Below, piece by piece: positions 1-10,616 of a stretch of DNA of 64,000 nt. The position numbers were made by a program, and so were the translations under genes. Below the pieces are notes generated by a model. That model was not told the DNA's origin, searched no databases, and worked only from the letters and a program-made list of their open reading frames with translations. The stretch is from Reticulascus tulasneorum (Eukaryota > Ascomycota > Sordariomycetes > Glomerellales > Reticulascaceae), in NCBI GenBank assembly GCA_001557505.1, contig LSAX01000011.1, forward strand, positions 62,001 through 126,000. The letters run 5' to 3'. Positions within the stretch are counted from its first letter, which is position 1; each line of letters opens with the position of its first letter.

Positions 1-720
1 CAGTCCTTCCCAGATGGCCTGCGCGAGTGGCGCGCCTGCCCCGATGCCACCGTCGACATCTGCTTCATCCACGGCCTCACCGGCGGCCGAGACAGCACAT
101 CGACTGCCCGCGGACAGTCTGTACCCTGGCCCGCCACGCTCCTCCCTTCCAGACTTCCGAAAGCTCGTCTCCTGACCTACGGGTACGATGCATGTCCTCC
201 GGAGATCGGTCACATCGGTCAACCGATTGATCGACCATGCCATCAGCCTCGTCAACGACCTGACGAACGACCGAGCCCTTTGCAATGCATCATTACGTCC
301 GCTTATCTTCGTCGCCTATAACCTCGGCGGGCTCGTCTGCAAGGAGGCTATACTATAATCGCAGAATCATCCCGAGTCCTATCTTCATAGCATATTCAAA
401 TACACACTCGGGATCATATTTATAGACACACCTCACAGAGGCTTGTAGATAGCGGACACAGCGCGTATCCCCACATCGGCCCTAGGGTTCGTCAAATCCA
501 CCAACAAGCCGCTATTAACTATTCTCGAAACAAATAATCAGTTGCTAGAATCGATACAGATCCAGTTCTAATCAACGATATGCGAGCTCAGTAAAGGCGG
601 CCGGGATTTCGAGATCACCTGCTTCTTCGAAGAGCTGCCGCTAGCGGTGGGAGGTACGGTGGTGCCAAAGGAGTCAGCCACTCTCGAGGGCTATTCAGCG
701 TTCAGCATCCATGCCCGAAC
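1..720 (+). pseudogene. RIP-damaged lipase-like (SesB/DUF676-type) N-terminal domain, partial
   Basis: Relic of the alpha/beta-hydrolase-like domain that often forms the N-terminus of fungal NACHT/ankyrin (NLR-like) proteins. Frame 1 from base 1 reads VDICFIHGLTGG, then WPATLLPSRLPKARLLTYGYDA. The frame shifts near 192-194 (looks like a 2-base loss) and continues RLIDHAISLVNDL, LGGLVCKEAIL, TPHRG and FEELPL up to about 715. In-frame stops lie at 356 (TAA where CAA is expected), 446 (TAG where TGG is expected) and 569. The expected nucleophile serine in the G/A-H-S-L-G-G elbow reads Asn at 320-322 (AGC to AAC), its neighbouring His reads Tyr, and the usual Gly before TPHRG reads Asp. All are C-to-T or G-to-A changes, as RIP makes. 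The gene is cut by the left edge, and nothing recognisable follows 720. No functional product is expected. Confidence 0.8.
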
Positions 721-1249
721 AGCGGGGCGAGCTCCTGCCAGATTGAAAGGCAATAAAAAGGGGCAAATACATATGTACCTTCGAGTTTGTTTATCTATCT
801 CACATAAGCCCCCGGCCGCTCTATTCACCTAATGCTACTTATCTATACCTAACTTTTCCGTGACTCATTCTCCATTCGCAGGTCATGTCAGCAATTTTTA
901 GCTTATGCTTTGTATCCGCGCTCACTCTGCACTGAGTTATACCTGGTCTCGCTACCAATAACGAGCCAAGCTGGGTCGTTTCGGTGTTGGACGCCATAAC
1001 CTATTATTGGGTACCGTACTATACAGTACATTTTGTACAGGATTAGTAACGCCCTTTAGATTGACTTGATTTGCCTGCCTTACAGTATAATATCTGACAG
1101 TGTATAATATAGTAATATGCGTAGACGTGAACTATATGAACTTAAGGTCCCTAAGCCTTAAAGACCGATTCAGTCTACCCCACCTACCTTTAGTTCATTC
1201 CCCTTTCTAGTCCTCCATCCTATTTACATTGAACTCCTTACGACGATCC
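721..1249. other. Transition into repeat zone, no gene seen
   Basis: Non-coding sequence between the broken lipase domain and the chromodomain relic. A+T content rises rightwards. Short TACAGTATA-like runs occur near 1015-1110. I see no open frame with protein-like composition, and the open stretch 647-832 is only the tail of the pseudogene plus random sequence. Confidence 0.5.
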
Positions 1250-1350
1250 CTACTAATGATAAATTCTTTCTCCTAAGTAATTTCTCCTTCCGGACGACCT
1301 TTCCACCTCACCTTAATATAAGACATCTCTATGAAGTATCTTCTTACCTA
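1230..1350 (-). mobile_element. Degraded Ty3/gypsy integrase chromodomain
   Basis: Read on the minus strand from about 1350 down, one frame gives RRYFIEMSYIKVRWKGRPEG, then EIT-stop-EKEFII. The core V-R-W-K-G-R-P-E-x-E-x-T-W-E is the signature of the C-terminal chromodomain of Ty3/gypsy (chromovirus) integrases. The W of T-W-E is a TAG stop, the G-to-A change expected from RIP acting on TGG. In such elements the chromodomain closes pol, so on this strand the rest of pol and gag would lie at higher coordinates, inside the A+T block at about 1.84-5.69 kb. The element is non-functional. No LTR could be placed with confidence. Confidence 0.6.
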
Positions 1351-1839
1351 GCAGTTCTACTCCTAAATGATTTCCTTTATATTTCTAGTAGATAATATCA
1401 AACTCACTAATCATTTCAGCACTTATATTAGCTCGCTTCTTTTACAAATTATTATCGTTAATAAAACCTTTCTATTTCACTAAGTATAAGGCTCTTCTTC
1501 CTTATTTCTATTTAATAAAGAGGCTTTAACCTCTTATATTCTTTTTTTCTTATTGATCGTAGTAAACGTATCTTGTCACGGCCATAATATATAACCCCTC
1601 TAGCAAGCGGTCACAGACGGCAGAACACACTTACGTGATAATACCTAAGATCGGAGACATACGTATCATGCCAAATATTACTAAATGAACGTACGACATA
1701 GCGTTTGACCTACTTACAACAGGGACAAGGCGCCAGTGCGTCGGGATCGCCCGCGGACCTTCGCCAGCGACGTTACGCCACTAGCGAGAGGACAATAGCA
1801 GCCAAAGGCCACTAGAAGAACAAACCTGTAAGTAAGCAC

Positions 1840-4800
1840 ATGATAAAAAAGATTACATACTTATAAAGGATCACGGTGATCTAAGACACCACGGTGATCT
1901 AAGGATTTCATATTTCTATATAAGAATAGTCTTTTCTATAATTAGATAATTCTTGATTATATTTTAATAATCAATTTAAGTCTTTAACTTTACTAAGCTT
2001 TAAACCTCGATCATTAATCCTATATAACGCACCTTATGATATTAAGTTTAGTAATTCCCTTTTACCTAACTTTGTTTATTAATATTACCTTACTTACCGC
2101 TAATATAAACCCCAACAGTTGTTGTTAAGATTAGTGTTAAAATTAGTCTTAATATGATCATAATAATAAGGTTTTTTTTATTTATAAATATAAGTAGGTT
2201 AGGTAGCTTTATTAAATAGTTATAATAAATTATATATTTTATTAAGAATATAATTCTTAATATAATATTTAGTAAATAATAAAAATCTTTTTAAAAGGTT
2301 ATTATATTAGTTTTTAACGTTATAAATAGGTTAGTTTTATTTATTAATTATATCTTAATAATCTTTTATAACTTAATATATTTAATTATATATTATAATT
2401 ATATATTTAAATTAAATAATATTTTATTTTACTTAATTAAGGTCTTATTAACCTTAAAAGGTTTTATTAATTAGTTTTTAATTTATATAAAAATAATTTA
2501 TAAAGTTATTTTTGTTTTAATATATATTTAGTTTTTATCTTCTAAATTAATAATAATAATATAAAAAGTTTTTATATTATATAATATATCTAAATATAAA
2601 TTATTAATATATTTATAAATAATTATTTTAAATATCTAGTTTTATAAATATTTATATATAATAATATTATTAAAATTAATAAATTAATAAAATAATATAA
2701 GGTTAATAAGATAATAATTTTTATTTTTAAATAATTTAAGATTTATTAAGTAGATCTAACCTTTTTTAAAGATAAAGTTTATAATCTTATAAAACAAAGT
2801 TTTTAATTATAATAATATAAGATAAAGAAAATTAAAATCTTATATATTTTAATTAAAGATTATAAATTTTATATTAATAAAAATAAAATTAACATTTTTA
2901 TTAAAATTATTAAATAAGATAAATATAAACTATTTATCTTTATTTTATTATATCTTAAAATTATTAATATTAATATAAAAGATATTATAATTATCTTTTT
3001 ATTTTATTTTCTTATTATTAAGATCTTAAATAATTATATAATTAAGAAGTTAATTATTTATTTATTTCTTATTAATTATAATATAATATATTTTTAACTA
3101 AAAAGGTTCTTAATTAGATAAAAGTATATAAATATTAATAATAATAAAATATAAACTTTATAATATTATTATTAAGCTTAGATTAGTTATATATATTATA
3201 TTATAATATTTAACTTTTAATCTTAATAAGATATTTTATAATTATTTTTAATAATTATAAATAAATAATTTTAATATAATATTATAAACTAAATAAAAGG
3301 TTTATAATATTATTAATTTTGTTAATTATTTTATTAAATATTAAGATAAAAAAGAAAAAAAGAAAATAATTTATAATTATTATTATAAATAAAAGAAAAA
3401 ACTTTATAAAAGTTATATAACTTTATATCTAACTTTACTTAATAATTAATAATAATTAATAATATCTAATTTATTAATAATGTTTAACTTATTTTATTAT
3501 ATATTTAAATATTAAAAATATTAAATATTAATTTAATAATATTATAAAAAATATATAATTTTAAATTATTTTATAATAATCTTAATAATAAAATTAATTA
3601 AATAATTTTAAATTTTTTTTTTTAAAATAATATTATTAAAAAAAAGTTTTTTAATTAAAAAAAAAGTTTATTAAGGTTTAATAATAAAAACTTTATAATA
3701 ATAAAATTTATAAACTTAGGTTAAAATATTATTATTTAAAATATATAAAATAATTATCTTTAAAGATATTATCTTTTTAAAATTATAAAAATAATATTAT
3801 TATCTTTATTATAAATAATTATAACTTTTTTTATAAAAAATAATATTATTATAATTATTTTAAATAAATTTATTAATCTTATCTTTATTATTAATTATAT
3901 TATAAAAATAATTAAATAAGCTTTTAACTAAATATTTTAAATATATATTTAATAAAAATAATCTTAATTAAAATTATAATATAATTATAATAATAAATAT
4001 TATCTATAAAGCTTAATTTAAACTTAATAAACTAATAAAGATAATTATCTTAATTATTATTAAACTTAAAATAAAAATAAAGATTATTTATAAATTATTA
4101 AAAAATATTAAAATCTAAATTAAATTAAAATAATTTTAATTTATTATATTTTTAAATATATAATTAATCTAATTAAAATATAAAAGTTTAATATTTAATA
4201 AAAATTTAAATATAAAAATAAAAATTAAAATAAAAACTTTTTAATTATTTAATTAAGAAATATTATTATTATTAATTTTAATTTATCTATATTAATTTAA
4301 ACCTTTTAAATAAAAATAATTATAAAAGTTATAATAATTATAATTTAAAAATAATTTAAAGATTTTATTAATATTAATTAAAATTAATAAGAAAAATATT
4401 AAAAGTTAGTTAAAATTAAAAAAATAAGTTTATATAATAAAAATTAATTTAAAAATAGTTTATTATATTAAATAAAGCTTTTTAAAATATAAAATTAAAG
4501 GTTTTAATATAATTTTTAACTTTTATAAATATAAAATCTATATATAAATATTTTAATATTTTTAATATTTTCTAATTATATTTATTTATTATTAATTTTA
4601 TTATTATTATCTTTATTATTATAATTTATAATAATTTTATTATCTATATTATCTAGAAAACTTTTATTATTAAATTTATTAATATTATTTATCTTAATAA
4701 AAAAAAAACATAATATCTTTATCTTTATCTAAAAATATAATAAATAAGTTTTAAAAATATTTCTTAATTTAAGACTTTTTATTATTAATAACTTAGATAT

Positions 4801-5690
4801 AAATATATATAAATTTTTTAAAAAATACTTAATAAAGTTAAAATTAAATAAATATAATAATAATATATATATTAAATAACCTTTTATAATATAAATATTT
4901 TAAACTTTTTTTATTAGATATTATAAAATATTATTTATAATAAAAATAAAAATAAGATTTAGATATAAGTTTATCTTAAATAAGATAAATTATTTAAATT
5001 ATTTTATAAAACTTTTATTATTAATAAAATTAAAATATATAAAGATATTAAGTAAATTAAATAACATTAAGATAAAAAAATTATAAATTTTAAATTTTTA
5101 TTTATAATATTTATATAATATATTTTTTTTCTAATTAAAACTTAATTAATTTTTATATTTTTTATATTTTTATTAATATTATTCTTATTAATAAATATAA
5201 AATATTTTAAAGATATTATATTAATCTTATATAAATATATTATTTAAAACTTTTTTAACTATTATTTTATAATAATATAATATATTTTTTTATATTAATT
5301 ATATTTATAAAGATATATTAATATTAAAATAATATAAACTTTAAAACTAAATATTTTATAAAAATAACCTTAAAGCTTATTAAGATATAAATTAAGTTAA
5401 TATATAAATAAGTTAAATAAAGTTTATAATAAATAATTAATTAATAAACCTTTAAAAAGGATTATAAATATATTTTATTATAGATTAATAAGATCTTTTA
5501 ATTATTAACCTTTATTATTTAACTTATTATCTATAAAACTATTCTAATTACATCCTAATTAGCTTAATATTAACAGATAATCTACTTGTTATATTAAACT
5601 TATAACATAATATCTTAATTTCTAAAAAGATCTATAAATAATAAATCTTTAATAAAACGCCTCTACACGTCGAACAACCTTAATATCGTC
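1840..5690. repeat. Extreme A+T block, probably a RIP-erased retroelement
   Basis: Almost entirely A and T. Between about 2200 and 5630 I noticed only one CpG (near 2318), and C or G occur mostly inside CTT, AAG or TCT. No frame stays open. Loss of CpA/TpG in favour of TpA is the classic end state of repeat-induced point mutation in ascomycetes. About 3.85 kb of length plus the chromodomain relic on the left flank fits one gypsy element on the minus strand, but no pol motif can be read inside the block. The flanks return to normal composition at about 1800 and 5700, giving two sharp isochore edges. Confidence 0.75.
1870..1904 (+). repeat. Short direct repeat CACGGTGATCTAAG x2
   Basis: The 14-mer CACGGTGATCTAAG occurs twice in a row (about 1872-1885 and 1890-1903), separated by ACAC, exactly at the left edge of the A+T block. 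It may be the edge of an LTR or a leader repeat of the erased element. Its function is unknown. Confidence 0.4.
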
Positions 5691-6297
5691 AAATTAACAT
5701 AATAAATAGCAAATTAAAACTATAAATAACTTTAAAAACGGCTTTAAAATCGATTTTGAAGAAGAGGGTGCACACGAGAGGGGGGTGCGGTGGCCCGTGC
5801 CACTGACAGGGGTTTCGGACACTTTAAAATTGAATCGGTGTCTTCTAAACCAGCACTTGGCAGTTTTATTGTGACGAATGAGTGATCGATGTCGATTGAT
5901 CTGCACAAAATGCATGGGCTGTGCTGTGCGCCTTTATCAGCTGACAGATACTGAATTGGTATTGAAAGTTACCTATCCATGGAGCAGAAATGATTGTCCA
6001 ACCAGAAATCGAGCCGGCCAGTATGCTAGTTGAGGATTCAAGGATACAATCAGATACGCAGAATGAGCCACAAAAGTTGCCCACGAATTTTCCACACCCT
6101 TGTCGTCCAGGCTATGACACGAACGAGTGCGTGGGGTCAATGGGATGGAGAATGGCTCGCACAGCAAGGCCCGTGCACGGGTCTTCGTTTGGAATTGCAC
6201 GCAAGGCCACGCCTATTTACAGCCCTCTTGTGGCTCCTTTCAGTGCTTCTGTAGTTGATTTGGTCCTCTTATTCACAACTAAGAACAAAAGGTCGGC
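5691..6297. other. 5' flank of the GRDP-like gene at the isochore edge
   Basis: Normal-composition DNA begins here, right after the A+T block. An open frame at 5990-6301 starts with a hydrophilic, protein-like stretch but shows no homology I recognise and stops just as the next gene begins. It may be leader sequence or a chance frame. No clear TATA box was identified. Confidence 0.4.
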
Positions 6298-7821
6298 ATG
6301 ACGCTGTTCAACCGCGTCCGGGGGGCGTTCTACGGGATCCAGGCTGATGTAGATCCACATTCCTGGCGGCTCCCGTCTCCATACCCAATTTCGAAGTCCG
6401 GCAACAAGCAAACTATCATACCAAACCCAAAGACTTTCGCGAACGCTTTTATTCCCAGTATTCCCAGCGAACCCCAGAGTGGCAATGTAGCGACCACCTT
6501 AGTCTACCCAGATGTCAGCCACGCCGCCGTGCATCTAGCACTTTTAGAATGCTTCCGGAACCTAAGGCTCAGCGCCAGCGCACTCGACGTAAAGCTCCAT
6601 CAGCCACCTTCTTACGAGGAGAAACCCAAACTCACGTCCTCTGCGGAACCGACGAGGTTCCCAGAATCCCAAAGATGGGATCTTCTGATCAAGTTAGCCA
6701 TCACCCGTTTCGCGGCTTGGTGGTCCAACATCGACCACGTCATGAACCATGCTGCGGCGTACGCACATCACGCAAGTGACAAGGTCGCGATACAACTGGC
6801 CAAGGATTATCTCCCACCTCTGGATGTGCTGCTCGTATGGTACGCTTTCATGTTGGACTCGGACGCATACTATACCGCCTGTCGTAACCATGAGCGCCAT
6901 GCCCCAAGGCTCCAGCAGCTCTGCTTTCCCTGGCCGGCAATATGTGACCTTGTAGACACGGATAGAATGGGGTTCACACTGCCCCGTGCCGCTCAGAATC
7001 TATTCTCCACGCTGTCGGGGCAGTCCTCTGACATTCTCACTTATCTTGAGCGCCCTCCAGCGTATACCGACGCCAGTACGCTGCCGTTTGAGGCCAAGCT
7101 TTATGACGAGGTAAAAAAACACGAGAAGTTCATTGATGAGGCGCACAACCTGATGTGGATACGTTCACCTGCCCTTAGCGGATCATTGGCGCGGGCAAGT
7201 GTAGAATATTTGGATTATCACACCAGAGGAAAAATATCCGACCAAAATAGAGGAGATGTACCTTTTGGTATCGATCTGCTTTGGCGTACACATCGGCTGT
7301 TCCCAGAGCAATACGGCATCTTCCTTAATAACTTTGGAGACGGCGGGCAGGGTAACGACTCCAAAGCTTCTGTTTCACGAAGTCTTTCCTGCGGCCAGAC
7401 CGTAGCTGAGCAGTCCGAAAAATGCCTATGTTGGACATGCGAGCGCATTCGAGACAACCTCCCAGGATTCGTGTATATACCACCTCCTCGTGCTTCTACT
7501 TCTTCATCTTCCCCCTCTTCCTCTTTCATAGCCGTCACGCAACATCAGCTTTCTTCCCTTACATCAGACCAGCTCCGCCAAATACAGGATGATCTGGGAT
7601 TCTACCGCGCTGTTGAGAGTGCGCGTACTCGAGGCGATCCTCTGCCGACGAGACCGTCAACAGCAGCAGAGAAGGAGACAGAGAGAATCGCCAGGGAGAA
7701 GCAGAAGGAGGTTGGGTATTTGCCAGGCCTGCACGAGTACGTCGAGATCCTGCCTGATGGTACGAGGAAGATCCGGAGGCAGAAGCACGCAAATCCGTCT
7801 GGAAAGTGGCGATGGGTTTGA
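6298..7821 (+). CDS. GRDP-like (DUF1399-type) fungal protein
   Basis: Uninterrupted 507-aa protein. Starting at about residue 64 it shows the pattern of a family common in filamentous fungi and related to plant glycine-rich-domain proteins: a helix-rich region (HLALLECF), a W-rich segment (TRFAAWW), then DYLPPLDVLLVWYAFML, FPWPAI, PPAYTDAS, and near residue 325 DLLWRTHRLFPEQY, the counterpart of the D-x-V-W-H-T-H block of DUF1399. The C-terminus is Ser-rich and then charged. Database entries of this family are often named after a sulfonate dioxygenase, but no dioxygenase motif is visible. Biochemical role unknown, probably cytosolic since no signal peptide or TM segment is seen. The ATG at 6298 is the first in frame, and no intron is needed. 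It is the first intact gene next to the RIP block. Confidence 0.75.
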   Translation: MTLFNRVRGAFYGIQADVDPHSWRLPSPYPISKSGNKQTIIPNPKTFANAFIPSIPSEPQSGNVATTLVYPDVSHAAVHLALLECFRNLRLSASALDVKLHQPPSYEEKPKLTSSAEPTRFPESQRWDLLIKLAITRFAAWWSNIDHVMNHAAAYAHHASDKVAIQLAKDYLPPLDVLLVWYAFMLDSDAYYTACRNHERHAPRLQQLCFPWPAICDLVDTDRMGFTLPRAAQNLFSTLSGQSSDILTYLERPPAYTDASTLPFEAKLYDEVKKHEKFIDEAHNLMWIRSPALSGSLARASVEYLDYHTRGKISDQNRGDVPFGIDLLWRTHRLFPEQYGIFLNNFGDGGQGNDSKASVSRSLSCGQTVAEQSEKCLCWTCERIRDNLPGFVYIPPPRASTSSSSPSSSFIAVTQHQLSSLTSDQLRQIQDDLGFYRAVESARTRGDPLPTRPSTAAEKETERIAREKQKEVGYLPGLHEYVEILPDGTRKIRRQKHANPSGKWRWV

Positions 7822-10373
7822 GGGCGCCTAACTGTAGCTTGATCTCCATTGCTCAGATGTTGTGAGATCGATGTTAAGAGCAACATATCCCCCGAGAAGA
7901 TTAATATCTGAATCTCGCGATGCCTCCTGGCTTGACACACTTGCCCTTGACACTATCTAAAACATTATATAATCCAAGCCTCCGGGCGAAACCTTCGCAA
8001 ATCTTTTCCTCTTTTTCTTTATCCTTGGTTGCACGTGTAATGCCCCGGCGAGGCGATCTATCAGTTGCAGATTCTAGCATAGCGGTATCATATGAGGGGT
8101 TAAGTAGTACTTGGACTGCTGAGTTGGGAAGAGTTTGCACATGCAGGGTTGATACGGGGGCTGATAGGAGGAGAGCTTCAATATAATTATAGTTTTGTGG
8201 TAAGTCCTTCATGGTACACGAGGACTTCAAGGGGACGTCCCCAGTGACATGGTTTAAGGGAGATTCCGTGACCCCATCATAAGGGGACTCTCGCAGTCGG
8301 TGATCTGTCCCTGTTGCCCGATGGCAGAGGGGAGTCGGCCTTGATTAGACATAAGTCGATGGTAAATCTACCGGATATGCATCGACAAGCCAATCTTCAA
8401 TGGCTTCCCGAACTGTGACGAGGAACCAGTGGCACCAGGTCAATCCGCCTAGACAGTAATTACATGTATTAGGAAGCAGCTTTAAACCTTCTAGTAGGTT
8501 TTGGACGAATTGCAAGGGCCTGTGGCCATTAAATCTCGATGACACCACCGTAGGGTTTTTGGAAACCAACACGGCCTCAGCACTTACGCCTCATTCGGCA
8601 CAGGACTAAGACCACACTAGATGTCACAAGCAAGTGTTTTTCATGGGTTTAAACTAGGACGTATCGAACTTCCTGGTCACGTCTATGACCACGGGATGAC
8701 ATTCTATATCATCGAAACCATGTTCGTGTGTACTATAAAAAGACGACCACAAAATCGGGATGCATTGACCACCCCCCTTGGCCTCTTATGATAATTGCTT
8801 CAAGTAAACCCGACCTAAAGACTTCGCTTAAGGACTGTATATATGGTCACATGGCCGTGTTTGTGAAAAGGAGAAAGAAAAAGAGCCTTAATCGCCATAA
8901 GCACTGCAAATGGGTTGCATTCTAACATGCCGGCTCGAAACTCACTCGGGATCGGGCTGGATCACAGGGATGTTCGGACGACCTTCCGCCAGCTGAAGCT
9001 CCGCCAAAGAATCTTAGATCCTACACAAAGATGGGCACAAGCATAGCAGAGATAGGAACGTATTTACGGCGATTACTTGTGACGTTCACGGCCGCTGGTA
9101 TGAGCTTGATGTGGAGAAATTCTCTATGTCAAACTAGCCAAGTATTCTCCAAGGTACGACGTTCTCAAGTGCAATCTTCAAGGGTTAAACTCGGCAAGTC
9201 TCACTGTCGGTTTCTTTGACACACATCAGATGAGGATCAGATTGCGGTGCTCGATTTTTCCTCATGGATGTCGTCCACGATGCCAATATCACGTTAATCG
9301 CACTCCCCTCCGAGGCCAGAATAACAGGGAACTGGTTCCCTGCCCAGCGGCCGCACTGTATGGTGTCGCACCAGAGAGCGACAAATTTTAAAAGCTTTAG
9401 GCCATCTACAAAGCAAAGTGAGTTGCTTGGCATGTTGAAGACGGGACGTTACCACAATAGAGATGCTCCAATACAGTAAAGACTCAAGCGGAAAACGCCG
9501 CGTTTTTCGTTGTTGACCTAAGGTGCCGGCATACCGGATCTTAAGTGTCCGGCCTTGTCTTGCTATAGTTTCCACACACTTTACCTATTAATGTCCTGCT
9601 TGGAGCTGTAGGTTGACGAAGAGGGCTACCACGTACAAGCGTGCCAACCTCGGTGCTGACTAATATAAAACCCTGGAGATTATCTGCACATAAGGGCTCT
9701 GAAAATTCATGACAAAGGGTAAAGTGGCATCGAAGCTTTGCACAGCTAGCTACGTAATAAGTAGCTGCAAGACTGCAGGACTGCATGTGCATACACGTGC
9801 TTACACCAGTCTGCTCCGGCTGCCCACCATACACGCGATTCATATGCATGCCGAGGACGACGACATTCCGCATTTGGCATCTTCACGAAACACCATGTAA
9901 GTTTTATTTTGGGGGATAGAGGTGGAAGATTATATGGCCAGGCACTGGATTTGGCTATCGATTATCTGACGTCTACAAGCCCCGAAGGTGGTCGCCCGGT
10001 TTCCCACTTTGGCAACCCGGACATTGATGTAATCGCAGCCAAGATGGCGCCATACTGCATGCTTGGTAATTGAGAACGCCCCACCTCCACATGCTCCATG
10101 CCACCTGAACGCCACGAATGCAGGTAACGGAATTGAAGGCATCCAAGCCATGTTCGTTTTTCTACATCGAGGTTTTGCGCACCGGAATAAACTTTGGAGC
10201 TGCTCGGCGATGAGTTGTATGGCCGACAATGGCCTTCGTGTGCAGAGGTATTCAGAACCTCCATGGTGGGTTTCGCGCTGAGATAATAAATCCCTTGTGA
10301 AATGCATTCCCCGTATCAGACTCTAATTTCGTGCGGCTTCGTGAATCATGTCTCGTTTCTCTGCGCGAACTGG
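7822..10373. other. 2.5 kb without recognisable genes
   Basis: Several open frames of 60-125 codons on both strands overlap one another, have no protein-like composition and match no family I know. A perfect 12-bp palindrome GGGGACGTCCCC lies at 8231-8242. I see no tRNA, no repeat unit and no transposon terminus. Confidence 0.5.
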
Positions 10374-10616
10374 CTAGCGGCCCTTGGTTGGCCATGACGA
10401 ACTTGATGATTGGCGAGATATTGAAGAGGACGAATCACTGCGATCGCTGTCCATAGAGCGTTTCTCAGCGGGCGACGAGGAGGGTGGGAAGTATGAGGCC
10501 GTGCTCGATGGCAGCTGACCCGGCGATGGCAGCTCTGGTGAGGTCTGGCGGGTTTGGCGCCAAGAAGCGTAGATCTGCTTGCACAAATGTGCGGACATGG
10601 TGTATGTCGGGGACAT
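10374..10616 (-). CDS. Small serine-rich protein, 80 aa
   Basis: Minus-strand frame from ATG at 10616 to stop at 10374. The N-terminal part (MSAHLCKQIYASWRQTR) is followed by a Pro/Ser segment (SPELPSPGQLPSS) and a Ser-rich acidic/basic tail (RSDSSSSISRQSSSSSWPTKGR). Small proteins of this layout, a short amphipathic start and a D-S-x-R-S-D-S-S-S-S tail, recur in Pezizomycotina, but I know no assigned function. Upstream, on the same strand at about 10620-10830, lies a pyrimidine-rich, C-rich leader typical of a fungal 5' UTR. A start at the second Met (10598) is also possible. It could be a phosphoprotein, but that is inference from composition only. Confidence 0.55.
   Translation of the reverse strand: MSPTYTMSAHLCKQIYASWRQTRQTSPELPSPGQLPSSTASYFPPSSSPAEKRSMDSDRSDSSSSISRQSSSSSWPTKGR

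Noticed and set aside
8231..8242. Perfect palindrome GGGGACGTCCCC
   Set aside because: Short, single occurrence, far from a recognised gene. It may be chance.
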